The notes under the pieces were generated by a model. It had not been told where the DNA came from. It worked only from the letters and a program-made list of their open reading frames with translations, and did not search any database. A stretch of 64,000 nucleotides of DNA from Gryganskiella cystojenkinii (taxonomy: Eukaryota; Mortierellomycota; Mortierellomycetes; Mortierellales; Mortierellaceae). Within the stretch, counting starts at the first letter, position 1. Each line of letters starts with the position of its first letter. Positions 10,631 through 22,438 of this stretch are shown piece by piece. Both the position numbers and the translations under genes were made by a program. The stretch spans positions 5,218-69,217 of the forward strand of contig JAAAIG010000020.1 in assembly GCA_015852425.1 (NCBI GenBank), read 5' to 3'.

Positions 10631-13289
10631 ATGGCAGTTGCAGTCTCAGGAAACCTGTGTTCCTGTCTCTTCCGGTACCTGGTCCTGGCCTTCTTGGCCT
10701 TCTCGGTCATCTACTCGACTTCATCCCTTCTCTTCAACGTCTCATCCGAGGACCTCCGCAAGAATGCAGCTGGATTCATTCAACGCTCGGGGGCTGGCAA
10801 ATCATTTTCCTCGCTGATGGACATCCAGTCACCTACATTCGAGGTCGAGAGTATCAAGTACAGTCAGCAAAAGATCGTCATTCCTTCATCACCGAACCAT
10901 CCACCAGGTATTGTAATTCAATAACGACTCTTGGACTCGAGGAGGAGAACGTTGCTCTGTGGTCACGACTACCGAGATTGGCTAACCTTCCCCCTTTTCC
11001 TCTTTTTCAACATTCGTAGTAGTTCAGGACAAAGCACATGCAGTCGATGAGGACTTTTACCTTTCCAAAGTCTACAGCACCGCCATGCAACCGTCCAAAG
11101 TCATTCCTTACTACTTTAGAGCCGAGGGCGTCTTTGACAAGGAAGAAATCACCATCACCACCCTGATTACCGAGAACAGGTAAAAAGATCGTGTCCAACA
11201 AAACTCGACGAAAACGGATAAAGACACACCATTGTGGTTGTCTTTCATATCATTTTTTTTTCATTCAAACAGCAGCAGCAGCATCGTTTTCACCACATCC
11301 GGAAAGATAACACCCGTCTGGACAAACGGAGGAGCAAAAGAACCACCGTTTCGCCACGCAGGAGGGATGAAGAGAGGGCGGCTTATTGTGCCAGGACAAA
11401 AGGAACAAGAGGGCTAAAAAAAAAAAGAGTGAGGCTGGGGGGAAAGGAGCAGAGAATGTCTGCATTGCGCAATCGAAAGGGAGCAAACAAGAAAGACCAC
11501 GTCGTCGGACAGCAATCCTTCTCAGTCCCTTTTGTTCTTACAGGCGGATGAACCGTTTGGATAGATCGGGTGACCCCTTTTGTGGTGGCAGTTAGCACGA
11601 ACCCTTGAAGAGATTCATGTTCACCCACACACTCACGAGGGACAAAGTCTGGTGGCACTCATCGTTCCTTTTTTGTTTTCTTTTTTTTTTTTGCTTGTGG
11701 TGTGTGCGTGTTTTTTTTTCTTGGAGAACACAAGGGTTGATGACGACCAAATATGCAGAGAGAAGGTGTAACTTTTTAAATGAAATATTCGAGTTGGGAG
11801 CAGTGCACAAAAAAAAACTCAAACACAACGTAGAAAACAACAACAGCAAACACAGATTAGAGAGTGATGCGACAATCAAGGTTGGGAACGGAAAAAATGA
11901 TGGGATGGAACTGTCGTCTGTCGGGAACGAGTTGTGAGCCGCTCTCTCAATTTTTTTTAACTTCCTTTTTCCCTTTTTTCCACACTAACTGTCATTACAT
12001 CTTTCGTTAACCACCACCCATTGGATCAATGCTCCTTTTTCTAATTTTTTCCGCACGTCTTTAATCGCCCACGTCTCTTTTCGCTCTTGTTTTTACCAGT
12101 CTGATATACTCATCTCTTTTTTTTGTTTGACTTTCTTTTTGGTCTCTATAGATTCGGAGTGTTCAAAAAGCTGGTGCGCAACTACAGAGGACCCATCTCT
12201 GTCAGTATCTGGATCCGGGACGACGAATTCAAGGATCAACATTTCACAGCACTGCACGAGTTTTATGAATCAGAACCATTGCTGAAGCAGTATGTCGATT
12301 TCCACGTCGTCGTCGATCGGTTCGATTTCCAACTCAACATGTGGCGCAACGTGGCTCGACTCTTTGCCAGGACAGACTATTTCATGCTCTTGGATGTTGA
12401 TTTCCATATCTGCACAGATCTTCGCAAACACTTGCGTGAGAGCGAGTACGCGATGGAGTTGCTCCGTAGCGGTTCTGCTCTAGTCTTGCCCGCATTCGAG
12501 TACACACACGAGGAGGACGGTTTGGATTCCGCCACCTTCCCCACTGAAAAGGCCGCGGTCGAAAAGTTGGTCAAGAACAAGCGACTCATGGCTTTCCACT
12601 CTGCAAAGTTCGCGCCTGGACATGGAGCATCCGACTACCCCAAGTGGTACACGACGACGGACGAGATTTACCAGGTTACGACGTTCAACCCCAAATATGA
12701 GCCCTATGTCATTCTCAAGAAGGAGGGTACACCCTGGTGCGATGAGCGGTTTGTCGGATATGGTGCCAACAAAGCTGTAAGTTATTAAGAAGTGTTGTTC
12801 TTTGAATGGAGAGAGGAATGATAATCTGATGCACATGAACTCGTATGTTAATGCTCCTTATTTATATTTTTATCATCTTTTAGGCCTGCTTGTACGAGAT
12901 TTACATGTCTGGAATCGATTACTATGTCTTGCCAAGAGACTTTTTGATTCACCAGTCTCACCCATATCTAGAGTCCAAGCGTTCAGGAGGAGTAAGTGGA
13001 CCTTTTCTACCTGCAGACCTTAATATAATTCTTTGATTTCAAAGTATGCAGCGATTAACCACTCCTTTTTTCTTTCTTCATCTAATAGCGCAAATTGAAC
13101 GCCGAGTTGTATGCAGCGTTCAGGGACGAGCTTTGCTTCCGGTACGCCAAGGCCATGTATTTCGCCAACGAGCTCGACACACGCAAGGCCGACAACATGA
13201 AGAGCCAGTGCGCAAAACTCAAGGGATTCAATGATGCGTTGAAAGAGTTCCCTGTGATGTGGAAGACTAAACCAGCATTGTCAGCATAG
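10631..13289 (+). CDS. Family 49 glycosyltransferase (LARGE/B4GAT1-like)
   Basis: Predicted 456-residue type II membrane protein. Exons are 10631-10907, 11020-11179, 12152-12776, 12884-12991 and 13089-13289, all in frame. A short cytosolic N-terminus is followed by one membrane anchor (about residues 14-36), then a Golgi-luminal catalytic domain. Family marks are YRGPISVSIWI, a DxD-type metal/nucleotide-sugar site MLLDVDFHICTDL (Asp227/Asp229), a WCDERFVGYGANKAA segment and DFLIHQSHPY. In animals, GT49 enzymes add glucuronic acid (or xylose/glucuronic acid repeats with a GT8 partner) to O-mannosyl glycans. The sugar transferred in this fungus is unknown. The second intron (11180-12151) is 972 bases, far longer than its neighbours. 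Confidence 0.88.
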
Positions 13290-14386
13290 TTTTTTTTTTG
13301 TTTCTTTTGTTTCCCGTTCCAATTTTCGACCGTTTTTCCACCTCCCTCAACCACCTCAACATTTTGATTTTGCTTTTTTCTTGTCTATCCACTGCCTTTA
13401 TTCAATGTAGAATGTTTTTCTTTTTTTTTCTTTCTTTTCTTTTCAAAACAGCTTTCCCTTTCATGGCCCGCAATTTCATGCCCTATTACCCCCTGCTCTT
13501 CACTCTTGAGCCCCAATCTCATTGTCGTCGGTCTTGATAGAGTGTAACAGAAGAAAAAAATAACAGTCAACAAATTCATACGGTATAAGGATGGGATTCT
13601 CAAGTGTTCGTCATTGCTTTTGCTGTCGTTGTTATCGTCAATGGGCTTGGCCTTTTGTAAATCGAGAGGAGTTCCCTCAAGGAGAAAGTGCAGGACATCA
13701 TTGGTCATGTTGGTCGCAGCGTTGTGGTCACGATCGCATTTCCAGTCGTACTTGTTGGCAATGGTAATCAAAATAACGACAACAGCAACACCAGGATGTG
13801 ATCGCCGGCGGCAACCAGTAACTCTCTGGCTAGAACGTCAACGACTCCCCCGTCTATACAGTCAGCGGCAACGTTGTCCTCAAGTTCATCCTCACAACAG
13901 GGGCAGCATGAGTTTGGATACCGGTCCTGGCGTCTTTCGGTGCTGCATATCCCACTGTCAGTAGGATTCCGAAGAGCTTCTTGACTCGGCAACCGAGTAA
14001 CGATGTATCATCGGTGCTGGGAATAATAGTACTGGTGTAGTTGCCGTTGCAGAGGACATGAACGAATAAATGAAAAATTAAACGGTGGCTTTGGGAGCAT
14101 GAGAGAAGAGTAAAAGTAGCAGTCACAAAAAGGCACCAAAAGGATGGAGAGAGAGCAGATGTGGGTTGCGGCTTCTTTGTTTCTGCATTGAATTTCACTA
14201 TTCGCGTCCATACCCCTCTCCTTCCTTTCTTTCCTCTGCGCCGGTCCCCAATCCCACTTGGCGCGTTTCCGATCGTTACGGTCTCTTTTCCCATATAGAT
14301 CGGTCGATACTCGACCCTTTTTTCATTCTTTCACTCGTGTCCAATTGTACAAACGCGTGATCACCTGCCATAGAGTCTAACCAGCC
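13290..14386. other. Intergenic region with a possible minus-strand gene
   Basis: About 1.1 kb. On the minus strand, around 13800-13385, there is an open frame with a hydrophobic run (GVAVVVILITIANKY) followed by a charged segment rich in Asn and Asp. Further upstream, around 14060-13960, is a second protein-like piece beginning MSSATATTPV. They could be exons of a small single-pass membrane protein, but no junction is decisive and I recognise no family. The remainder is T-rich 3' untranslated sequence of the glycosyltransferase gene and the promoter of the INTS3-like gene. Confidence 0.3.
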
Positions 14387-17300
14387 ATGGCAGCCCCTGA
14401 CATTCCGCCACCCTCGCTCATCTTTGAGTTTGCGTCGATCGATGCCGAGGACCCTGTTGACATGGTATACTTTGTCTTTCTCTTGCTTGCGATGCATGTA
14501 AACACACTTGGGTTAAGCAAACAGAACTGACAATGGTATTTTCTCATATCAACGCATCCTCCTTTAGGAAATGAGTGCGGCGTACAAACAACTCATGGAA
14601 TCATTCACTGGCAAAACCGAGATGGAGATTCACAACCAACTGCAAGAGACTGCCTCGCTCAGTATGCAGAAGCACGGAGAGATCATCAACGGCTTACTCT
14701 ACGGTATTTTTACCCACCACCCGAACCTTCAGAACCCAGCCTTTCTCCAGCACCACAACATCCCGCCCGGCGCACCCTCCTCACAATATCCCGCCAACGA
14801 TCTCTTTCGTCACATGAACCTGGTCGCACGCGATTCTCTCACCTATGCTATCAAGCAGACACGGCACTTTTGCGGTCATATCAATTTCCACAAAATCCGA
14901 CCCTCCGTCAAGGAACAGCTCGTCTGGCTCCTAGGTCAGCTCACCGAGATTCGTGTTCAGGGTGTCGAACAACTCTATCAAATCTTGCTCCGTCAGATCC
15001 GTGGTGGCGACCCTTCTCCAGCAAACGTTCAACATGCAGAGTCCATGTTGAAACTTCTTCAACAACATCTCCCCTGGGTCTATGGAACTCAAAACCTAGT
15101 CCCTTATTCCTGTTTCACCTATCTCCGCATCATGCTCGATCATTCCCGGTTTGCGACGCTGAGGCAACAGGAGGCTGTGTTTTGTGCAAAATTGCTGAGG
15201 GAACGGTTCCGGGATTGCTGCGATGTCGGGCGTGACCTGATCCGAGCGCTTCAGGATGTGGCGCGGATCAAAGAAATCGAGGAGATCTGGGTCGATTTGC
15301 TCCACCACCCTGAGAAACTGAACCCTCAACTCGAAGGAGTTAGTCAACTCATGGCCATGCCAACACGCGACATTTATCTAGCGAGTCGATTGACCGTTGA
15401 CATGGAATACAAGCTCTTGAATATCCTAAAACATGTAAGTTACTGCCCTGAATCTGCCCGGTTCTCTTTGCCAGAAACGTTTAACCAACAAGAAAACTAA
15501 ACTAGAAACTTGTCCTGCAACAAAAAAAAGATCACAACAGGTCAACATCATAGGCAACAGCAGTGGTTCATTGATCGGTTCCTCTCCGCACCAGAGTCAG
15601 ATGCTCTCTTTTGCGACGTGATTCGCTATATTTGTGGCGTGTATCACCCTACAAATGCCGTTCTTGCAAGTGCAATCGTCCCTCGTTATGTTTTGATCGG
15701 AGGCTTGCTCAGACACATCAAAGTATAGTGCCTCTTCTGGATTGTATGAAGGACTTGAATTGCATGGCAAGTTCAACAACATTAACGCTTGAGAGTCTCT
15801 GGTGCTTTTTTATTTTTCCATGTAGTCCAACGTCACGGCAGCCAATGTCAAGTTGGCATTGTTTTATGACTGGCTTTTTTACGACCCTGTCAAGGACAAC
15901 ATTATGAATATCGGTAAGAAGCAGAGCCGTCTAATCTTTACTTTGAAAGTGAGCTCACACTCAAAATAAGCACATTCTTACCTGTATTTTCTGATTGATT
16001 CTTATAGAACCTGCGATGTTGCTCATGGAACGGTCCGTTGACCGCTACCCATACATGACGACGATCCTTCTCGAGTTCTTGCACTTTGTCGTCGAAAACT
16101 ACCATCCCCCACTGAGGGATCATATTCATCAACATGTCGGACTGGCTGGCCAAGCTCTGGTGGAGAAAGGTGTTATAAGGTATGCACATTCGATAATTAC
16201 TTTACTTTATCTTATAACGGTTTTATTATTAGCATATCGGTGGTAACCAACTTGACTCCCTGAACTTTTTTACCATAGATCATGGCGCAACATTTACAGG
16301 AATAATTCATTGGACGACTTTGCTCCTGTTCGCGAATACATGTTGTCTCTTTTTCCAAAGCACCTCGCCGATCTAGTAGATACCAACTCATCAGGCCAGC
16401 CTCCTGCAGGCAGTTCGGCATTGGACAGCACAAATGAACAAACAGGAAAGGTCGGTACCTCCAAGCGATCATCCGACGCGGACAGCATTGACGAGTTTGA
16501 GAGTTCCCCGCAGCGATCGACATTTGTGTCTCAGGGTATTGCCGGCCAGGATGGCGAGGAAGATGACGAGGAATCAATTAAATCAGGACGGAAGTCACGC
16601 GATCAGTCCAGAGAGTCATCCAGAGAACCAATGCAGGTGGACGAACCGTCAAGTGCACCAGAAGATGATGATGAGGATGACGACGAGGGAGAAGACGAGG
16701 TCATGGAATCGTCATCAGGTTCTGCCTCGACTGCTCCTGCCAAGTCACAGTCTACTCTCACAAAGAAGGCCCCCGAGCCAACATTCTCCGACTGGGGTTT
16801 CAGCGTCGAACCGGCTGGGAGCAATGCCAAGACAAATGGATCAGACGGGACGGCCGCGACTACACCCATCCCTGGAGCGTCTCTCTGGATCTTTGGGTCA
16901 AGTCTCCAGGAATTCAAGAAAGCTTACGAAAAGGATCCAGATAGTCCTGAGGTTGCAGACATGTTCCGTCACATCTGGGATGTTTACGGCGATGTCGCTG
17001 GCGCCAGTGTCGAGGGAGCTGATATTGCATACGAGATTGGGCAAGAGATCTGTGCTTTTGCTCGGAAAGCAGAGATCCCCGAGTCATACATCTCCCAAAA
17101 AAGAGTCAGGCCCGCATCGATCTCATTACCCTCCTCTTCGACATCGTCTGCCGCTGGTGACGCGAATGTGGATGCCAGTGAAGATGCTGGAGTCATGGAG
17201 CCATTGGTCGCATGTTTATGGAGAGTTACTGAGCGAGACGGCGAAGAGGGTGCCAAACGAGTCGCTCAAGTCTTTTTGAAGAGCGAGGCATCCATGGACT

Positions 17301-19804
17301 CTAGCGAGCGAGTCATGGGCATGTGGTTCTTGGTCGGTTTGGCTCGCGGTCTTCAACATAGTGCAAGTACAGGGCCAGCAGCAAACAGTAATCGCAGTCA
17401 TATTTCCCCCCAGAAGGCTATCGGCCTTTACGGTGACTATCTAAGGATTGCAGCGGAGCAGGATACGGGAACGAAGGAGAACGTCACGGATGAGAGTCTC
17501 AAGGCCATCGCGCAAGAGTATTTGGTGCGCGACCTCCAACACCTTCAAGATCGACAACCGCTCACGTTTGATCCTGTTCTGATTATGGTGCTTAAATATC
17601 TGCCGAGGTTTGTGCCCAAGACGGAGGCTTTCTTGAGGATGGCTCTGGTTATGGCCACGCCAGCTCAAATTTACAAGCTGAGCTTGGGCCTTTCGAAGCG
17701 AGACTATTCAATGCTTTGCGATCGAAAGCCTATCGTACCTTCCTCACCCACGTCCAAGCCAAAGCCAGCACCATCTTCGAAAGGCAAGAAGACTGCCGTG
17801 AAATCAGAGCTGCAAGAGGACACTATTGTTTCTGACTCTAACGGCCTCTTGTGGGAGCCTCGAGTGACCTCGGACACACATCAAGCTATGGGCGCTACTC
17901 TCGACTGGGATACATACGATCAACTGGGTGTCTGGCAGCTGGCAGTCTCTGAGATTGGAGGCTCTCCAGATGCAGTCACAGACCTTCTCCGGGCCATCTG
18001 GATCCCTACTTTGAATACGACAACTCGTGCGGAAGCCATGGGCGGTCTTTTGAATTTGGTCCGCACGTTGGCTCCCACACCACCGAGTATCAGGTTCTCT
18101 CGGGCAATTGTCAGAATTTCCAGCGATCTTTCCGAGTCTCAAACAGGGGGTGAAGCCGCATCTGAAGATATGGTCGGGTTTTGCGAATCCCTGATGACTC
18201 ATTGGGCGAAGGTCTTCCCCGAACAAGTCTCTGAGCTCCTCGTATCACTCAGCGACAACAAGGCTGCGCCAGTGGAGGTGGTGGTCGACGGTAAGCTAGT
18301 TCAGAATGGCACCGCCACTCGAGGTGGAAAACTTTCGGCGGCTCAACGGAAAGAGCAGGCGGTCCATCTTCGAGGCGCTCTAAGTCTACTTCTCGACTGG
18401 TGGGAGGATCTTGTCCAGATGGAGAAGGGTTCTGTGACCAAGGCACGAAACGCTTTTGCACATGTATGGCCCACCGAAATACGGTTAGCTGTCCAAGAAG
18501 CACTGATCGAGAATTTCGGCTCTACTGAATTGCAAGCCTGGCCAAACGAGTGGTGGAACAGAGAAGAAGGCGACGAGGAACAAAACGAGGCTGAAAGTGA
18601 GGAGGCGGAGGACGATGAAGATGAAAAACTCACAAGATCGAGCAGTGCCACCGTCGCCAAGCGGAAAAAAGATGGCAAGAAAGCTGTCAGAAACGCCAAG
18701 AGCGAGGATGAGGACGAGAGCGATAACAGCGACGACGACAAGAGCAGTGATCCGGAAAACAAAAACGACAAGGATCGTGCCATGGACGTGGATCCACCTG
18801 CTAAGAGAGTTGGCCGTATCCGCGCCGAAGAGGAAGATGAGGCTAAGAGAGAGGAGCGTCGGTCATCGACTACCATGTCTCTGAAACAACGATTTGGTGG
18901 CGATGTTCAATCAAATTCAGGATCCCCCAGTCGTCGGAATAGCCCCAAAGCGTCTCCAGCCTCTGGGATTTCCAGCAGCTCAGGTCGAAAGGAAAGTGCT
19001 ACCACCACCACCGCATCCAGCTCCGTGACCCGTGGCGTGTTAAACTCGAAATCCAAGGGCAAGAACTCGCCAGTAGCGTCAACGACAAGAAGAGGCACTG
19101 CAACTTCTGCTGCAGTATCGTCCACAGCTCGGGGTGGTTCCAAGCGCAAGAACCGCTATTCGGATGATGATGACGAAGACGAGGATGAAGATGAAGAGAA
19201 TGGCGATGAGGACGACGACGAAGAGGAGGAAGAGGAGGAAGAAGAAGAAGAGGAAGAAGATGATGAGGATGATGACGATGTCGAAACTACAAGAGGATCC
19301 AAATCAAGATCCAAGGCCAACACCAAAGCGCCTGCCAAGAGAGGCACGACAGCTGCATCTCGGTCCAAGACCGCAACGACCAATCGAGCAAGCAAGGCCA
19401 AGCCGGCACCCAAGAACCAGAAGGGCAAGAAGCGGTCAACAAAGGGTCAAAGTGACGATGATGAAGATGAGGAAGAGGAAGAAGAGGAGAAGGACGAGGA
19501 TGCTGCCGAGAGTGGCTCTGATAAGGAGGATGACGACGCGGATGAGGACAAGGAAGAAGAAGACGATGACGACGGCGAAGAGGAGGAGGAGAAAGAAGAC
19601 GCCAAGAGCAAGCTGCCAATCTACTCACAACGGAAAGCTGCTGTATCCGCCAATTCCAAGTTGCTCGCAAAGTCATCTCCAACATCTTCCAACTCGTCCT
19701 CGGGATCACCAACGAGTACGTCCAAGAACAGGGCAGGATCTTCGGCCCCCAAGAGTCGAGGCAAGCCCAAACGTCGTCTGCCCTCTGACGACGACGAAGA
19801 GTAA
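14387..19804 (+). CDS. INTS3: Integrator complex subunit 3-like protein with acidic tail
   Basis: Predicted 1640 residues. Exons are 14387-14464, 14568-15434, 15531-15722, 15826-15913, 16008-16179 and 16279-19804. The N-terminal half matches INTS3, the scaffold shared by the Integrator and SOSS complexes: [18 protein letters not shown], the [14 protein letters not shown] block, [19 protein letters not shown] and [15 protein letters not shown] are diagnostic. The third exon appears to use an AAG acceptor at 15530. Beyond about residue 1220 the protein becomes disordered, with Asp/Glu runs (about 1425-1465 and 1510-1560) alternating with Lys/Ser/Thr-rich pieces. It ends [11 protein letters not shown]. 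Animal INTS3 is about 1040 residues, so the tail is an extension. The role in snRNA processing and transcription attenuation is inferred from the family. Confidence 0.88.
19141..19610 (+). repeat. Acidic low-complexity coding repeat (GAN/GAY codons)
   Basis: GAT/GAC/GAA/GAG-rich runs encode blocks of up to about 20 consecutive acidic residues in the C-terminal tail of the INTS3-like protein. They are separated by a basic Lys/Ala/Thr stretch. This is a slippage-prone, low-complexity region. Confidence 0.9.
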
Positions 19805-19806
19805 AA

Positions 19807-19812
19807 AATAAA
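19807..19812 (+). promoter_or_regulatory. Possible polyadenylation signal, INTS3-like gene
   Basis: AATAAA starts two bases after the stop codon at 19804, in the 146-base space between the convergent INTS3-like and DHX33-like genes. It is unusually close to the stop, so a downstream variant may be the one used. Confidence 0.3.
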
Positions 19813-19917
19813 ATACACCATCTTGCAAACACTTAAAAACTTGCACGAAAGCAACACGACAGTTTGGTTGCAGATTTTTTAATTCTGTTAATGTGATAAT
19901 CTAATGTACAATGTTCT

Positions 19918-19950
19918 ATGATGGGTTGTTGTTGTTATTGTTGTTGTTGT
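19918..19950. repeat. GTT-type trinucleotide repeat
   Basis: A GTT/TTG microsatellite lies just after the helicase stop codon, in its 3' untranslated region. Confidence 0.7.
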
Positions 19951-22438
19951 TTATGCTCCACGCTGACCAAAGTACTTTGGTGCAGCCTGAGGAAGCCAAG
20001 CACTCTCGAGAGCACTGACACCTCGGATATAATGTTTTGTCGTGAAGACCAACTCGTTGTACATGATCGCCTCCCGCTTTTTTCCGAAAAGGGTCGACGA
20101 AGGGTGAATGCTGACAGTCAATCCACCCACGATGCTCTTGTAGGTGGAATCTGGCTGCAACAAGGCCGTGTTTTGAAAGAATCCTGCCAAGAAGCACTTC
20201 AATACAATCTCGTAATCATGTCCACAGGATTTCTTGGGATCGATTGGAAAGGACGAAGAGGGCGAACAGGATCGTTCACAGAACTGGATCAATTGCTTCT
20301 TGACATCAAGGACATGCCGCATATGGCGCGAGTTGATAAAGTTCTCCCGACACCAGTCCCGATCGCCCTTGACGGATTCATAAGCCCGAAGAGTGTTCAA
20401 AAGAGTGAGATGATCGCCGTCGATGGAGGTGAATTTCTGACGGGCCTCGTTGGCCTCCTCGCGTTTGGCAGAGGGAGCGGAAAAGATGGTGTCGACGGAA
20501 AGAAGCGAAATGATCTCGATCGCCTCCTTTGTACATTCCATTTTCTGTTTTGATAAGGTAAAAAAAAAAACACAAGCGTTTGTCAGTAATGCAGGAATGA
20601 AAACCCCTTAAAGAAAGTAGAATATAGACGGGCCACAATGAGGAAAGAGTGATGGAACATACCGCTGACTGAAGCAAGACCTTGGCATAAGGTGGGTCCA
20701 CAGGGAAAGCTGCCATTTGCTTGCCAATCTCGGTCAAATGACCTTCATCATCCAAAGCCTCGAGCGCATAGAGGTGTTCCAATGACCGCATCAGACCCGA
20801 TTTTGAGGGTCGATCCATGAAATCGAATCCTGTCACATCATCAATGCCCGTAGCCTTGAGCGACAAGATGGCGGCCTCCAGATTACAACGCTTGATTTCT
20901 GGGATTGCATCCTCGTCCAGGTTATCGAACGCATCCTCTGTGTACAATCTGAAACACAACCCTGGCGCCTCACGACCGGCACGACCCATACGCTGACGCG
21001 CCGAGGATTTCGAGATTGGTTCGACCAAAAGGGACTCGATGCCGATCTTGGCATTGTAGCCTCTAGATTTGTGACATCCTGTATCGATCACATAACGAAT
21101 GTTGGGGATGGTAATAGAAGTTTCTGCAATGTTGGTCGCCAAGATGACTTTACGAGTTCCTGGAGGGGCGGGTTCGAAAATCTTTTGTTGCGTGACAGAG
21201 TCCTGAGCGGCAAAGATTGGGCAGGGGATGAGTTTTCCGACCGTGGGTGGGAGATCAGTTGCGTATTCTTCAATGAGTTTCTCGAGCGATTCAATCTCTT
21301 CCTGACCGGTGAGGAAGATTAGGATGTCGCCGGATTGTTCTTCCTGATGGATTTGAAATGATGTGACGAGTGCCGCATCGACATAATCGTTTTGAGGTTC
21401 GACCGTGTTGAGGATCTTGACTGGGAATTGTCTTCCAGAGATATACATGATTTTGGCACTACAAACAAACAAAAAAACAAAAAAACAAAAACAGAGAAAA
21501 GTTAAGTGTTAGAAAATCTGTCATGTCTAATGCTCATTCATAATTGCCTCCAAAAAAAAAAAAAAAAGTCCATACTTGTAGAAATATTCGGAAAACTTTT
21601 CAGCGTCCAGTGTGGCTGACATGATGACGATCCTGAGAGGATGAATGTCCCTGCGCCCCTTGTTGATCAGGTCCTGTCTTTGCTTTTGAATCGATTTCAC
21701 CATGCCAAACAAAATGTCGGTTCTCAACGTCCGTTCGTGGGCCTCGTCGAGGATAATGACCGAGTACCGTAACAACATCCTGTCGGACAACAACTCGCGC
21801 AACATGATACCGTCGGTCATGTACTTGATCAACGACTCCTTGGAGGAGGTATCATCGAATCGGATACTGTAACCGACTTTTTTGCCGAGAGAGGTACCGA
21901 CTTCGTCAGCAACACGTTTGGCGAGGTTGATGGCGGCGACTCGACGGGGTTGGGTGACAGCGATGGTACCATGGGCGGCCAATCCGGATTCCAAGAGGTA
22001 CTGCGGGATTTGAGTAGTCTTTCCGGATCCTGTTTCTCCTACAATGACGACACAGGCGTTCTCCTTGACTTCCTTGATGATGATGTCTCGAGCTAGATCG
22101 TGGACAATATGACTGAGTGTTAGTACACAAGAACGACGCGAGGGGGGGAGGGGGAGAGAGAGAGAGAAACAGCTTCTCGGGATTCAAAGTGAGCATGAAA
22201 ACTTACCAGTGTAAATTGGTAAGCTCTGACGGTGCTTCCTGAGCTCCTTGGCTCGTTGGAGGATTCCTTCTGGCGTGGGAGCCTTGTGAGCGAGCTTTTG
22301 CGGTCTGTCGCTGTCGTCCTGAAACTGAATCTGTCTCTTTTGTTTCTTGGTTATTGTTGTCGTTGATGCTGGAAGGGATGAGCCATTTACTTTGACTCCA
22401 ATGTCAGAGTCATCGGGTTTGGACATGGGTGCTATCAT
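19951..22438 (-). CDS. DHX33: DEAH-box RNA helicase, DHX33-like
   Basis: Predicted 712 residues. Exons are 22438-22207, 22092-21576, 21458-20663 and 20544-19951. Helicase motifs in order are GETGSGKTT (Walker A, residues 96-104), [12 protein letters not shown] (193-196), [26 protein letters not shown] and [12 protein letters not shown]. Then come the HA2/ratchet region ([17 protein letters not shown]) and the OB-fold domain ([19 protein letters not shown]). The C-terminal sequences [10 protein letters not shown] and [13 protein letters not shown] match DHX33 better than spliceosomal Prp2/16/22/43 helicases. DHX33 acts in rRNA synthesis and translation in animals. Here the likely role is an ATP-dependent RNA helicase in the nucleus or nucleolus, which is inferred. 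The start [10 protein letters not shown] has a second ATG four codons later. Confidence 0.93.

Noticed and set aside
16434..17279. 281-codon frame within the INTS3-like gene
   Set aside because: Same strand, shifted frame, composition dominated by Arg/Ser/His/Pro. It is a shadow of the INTS3-like exon.
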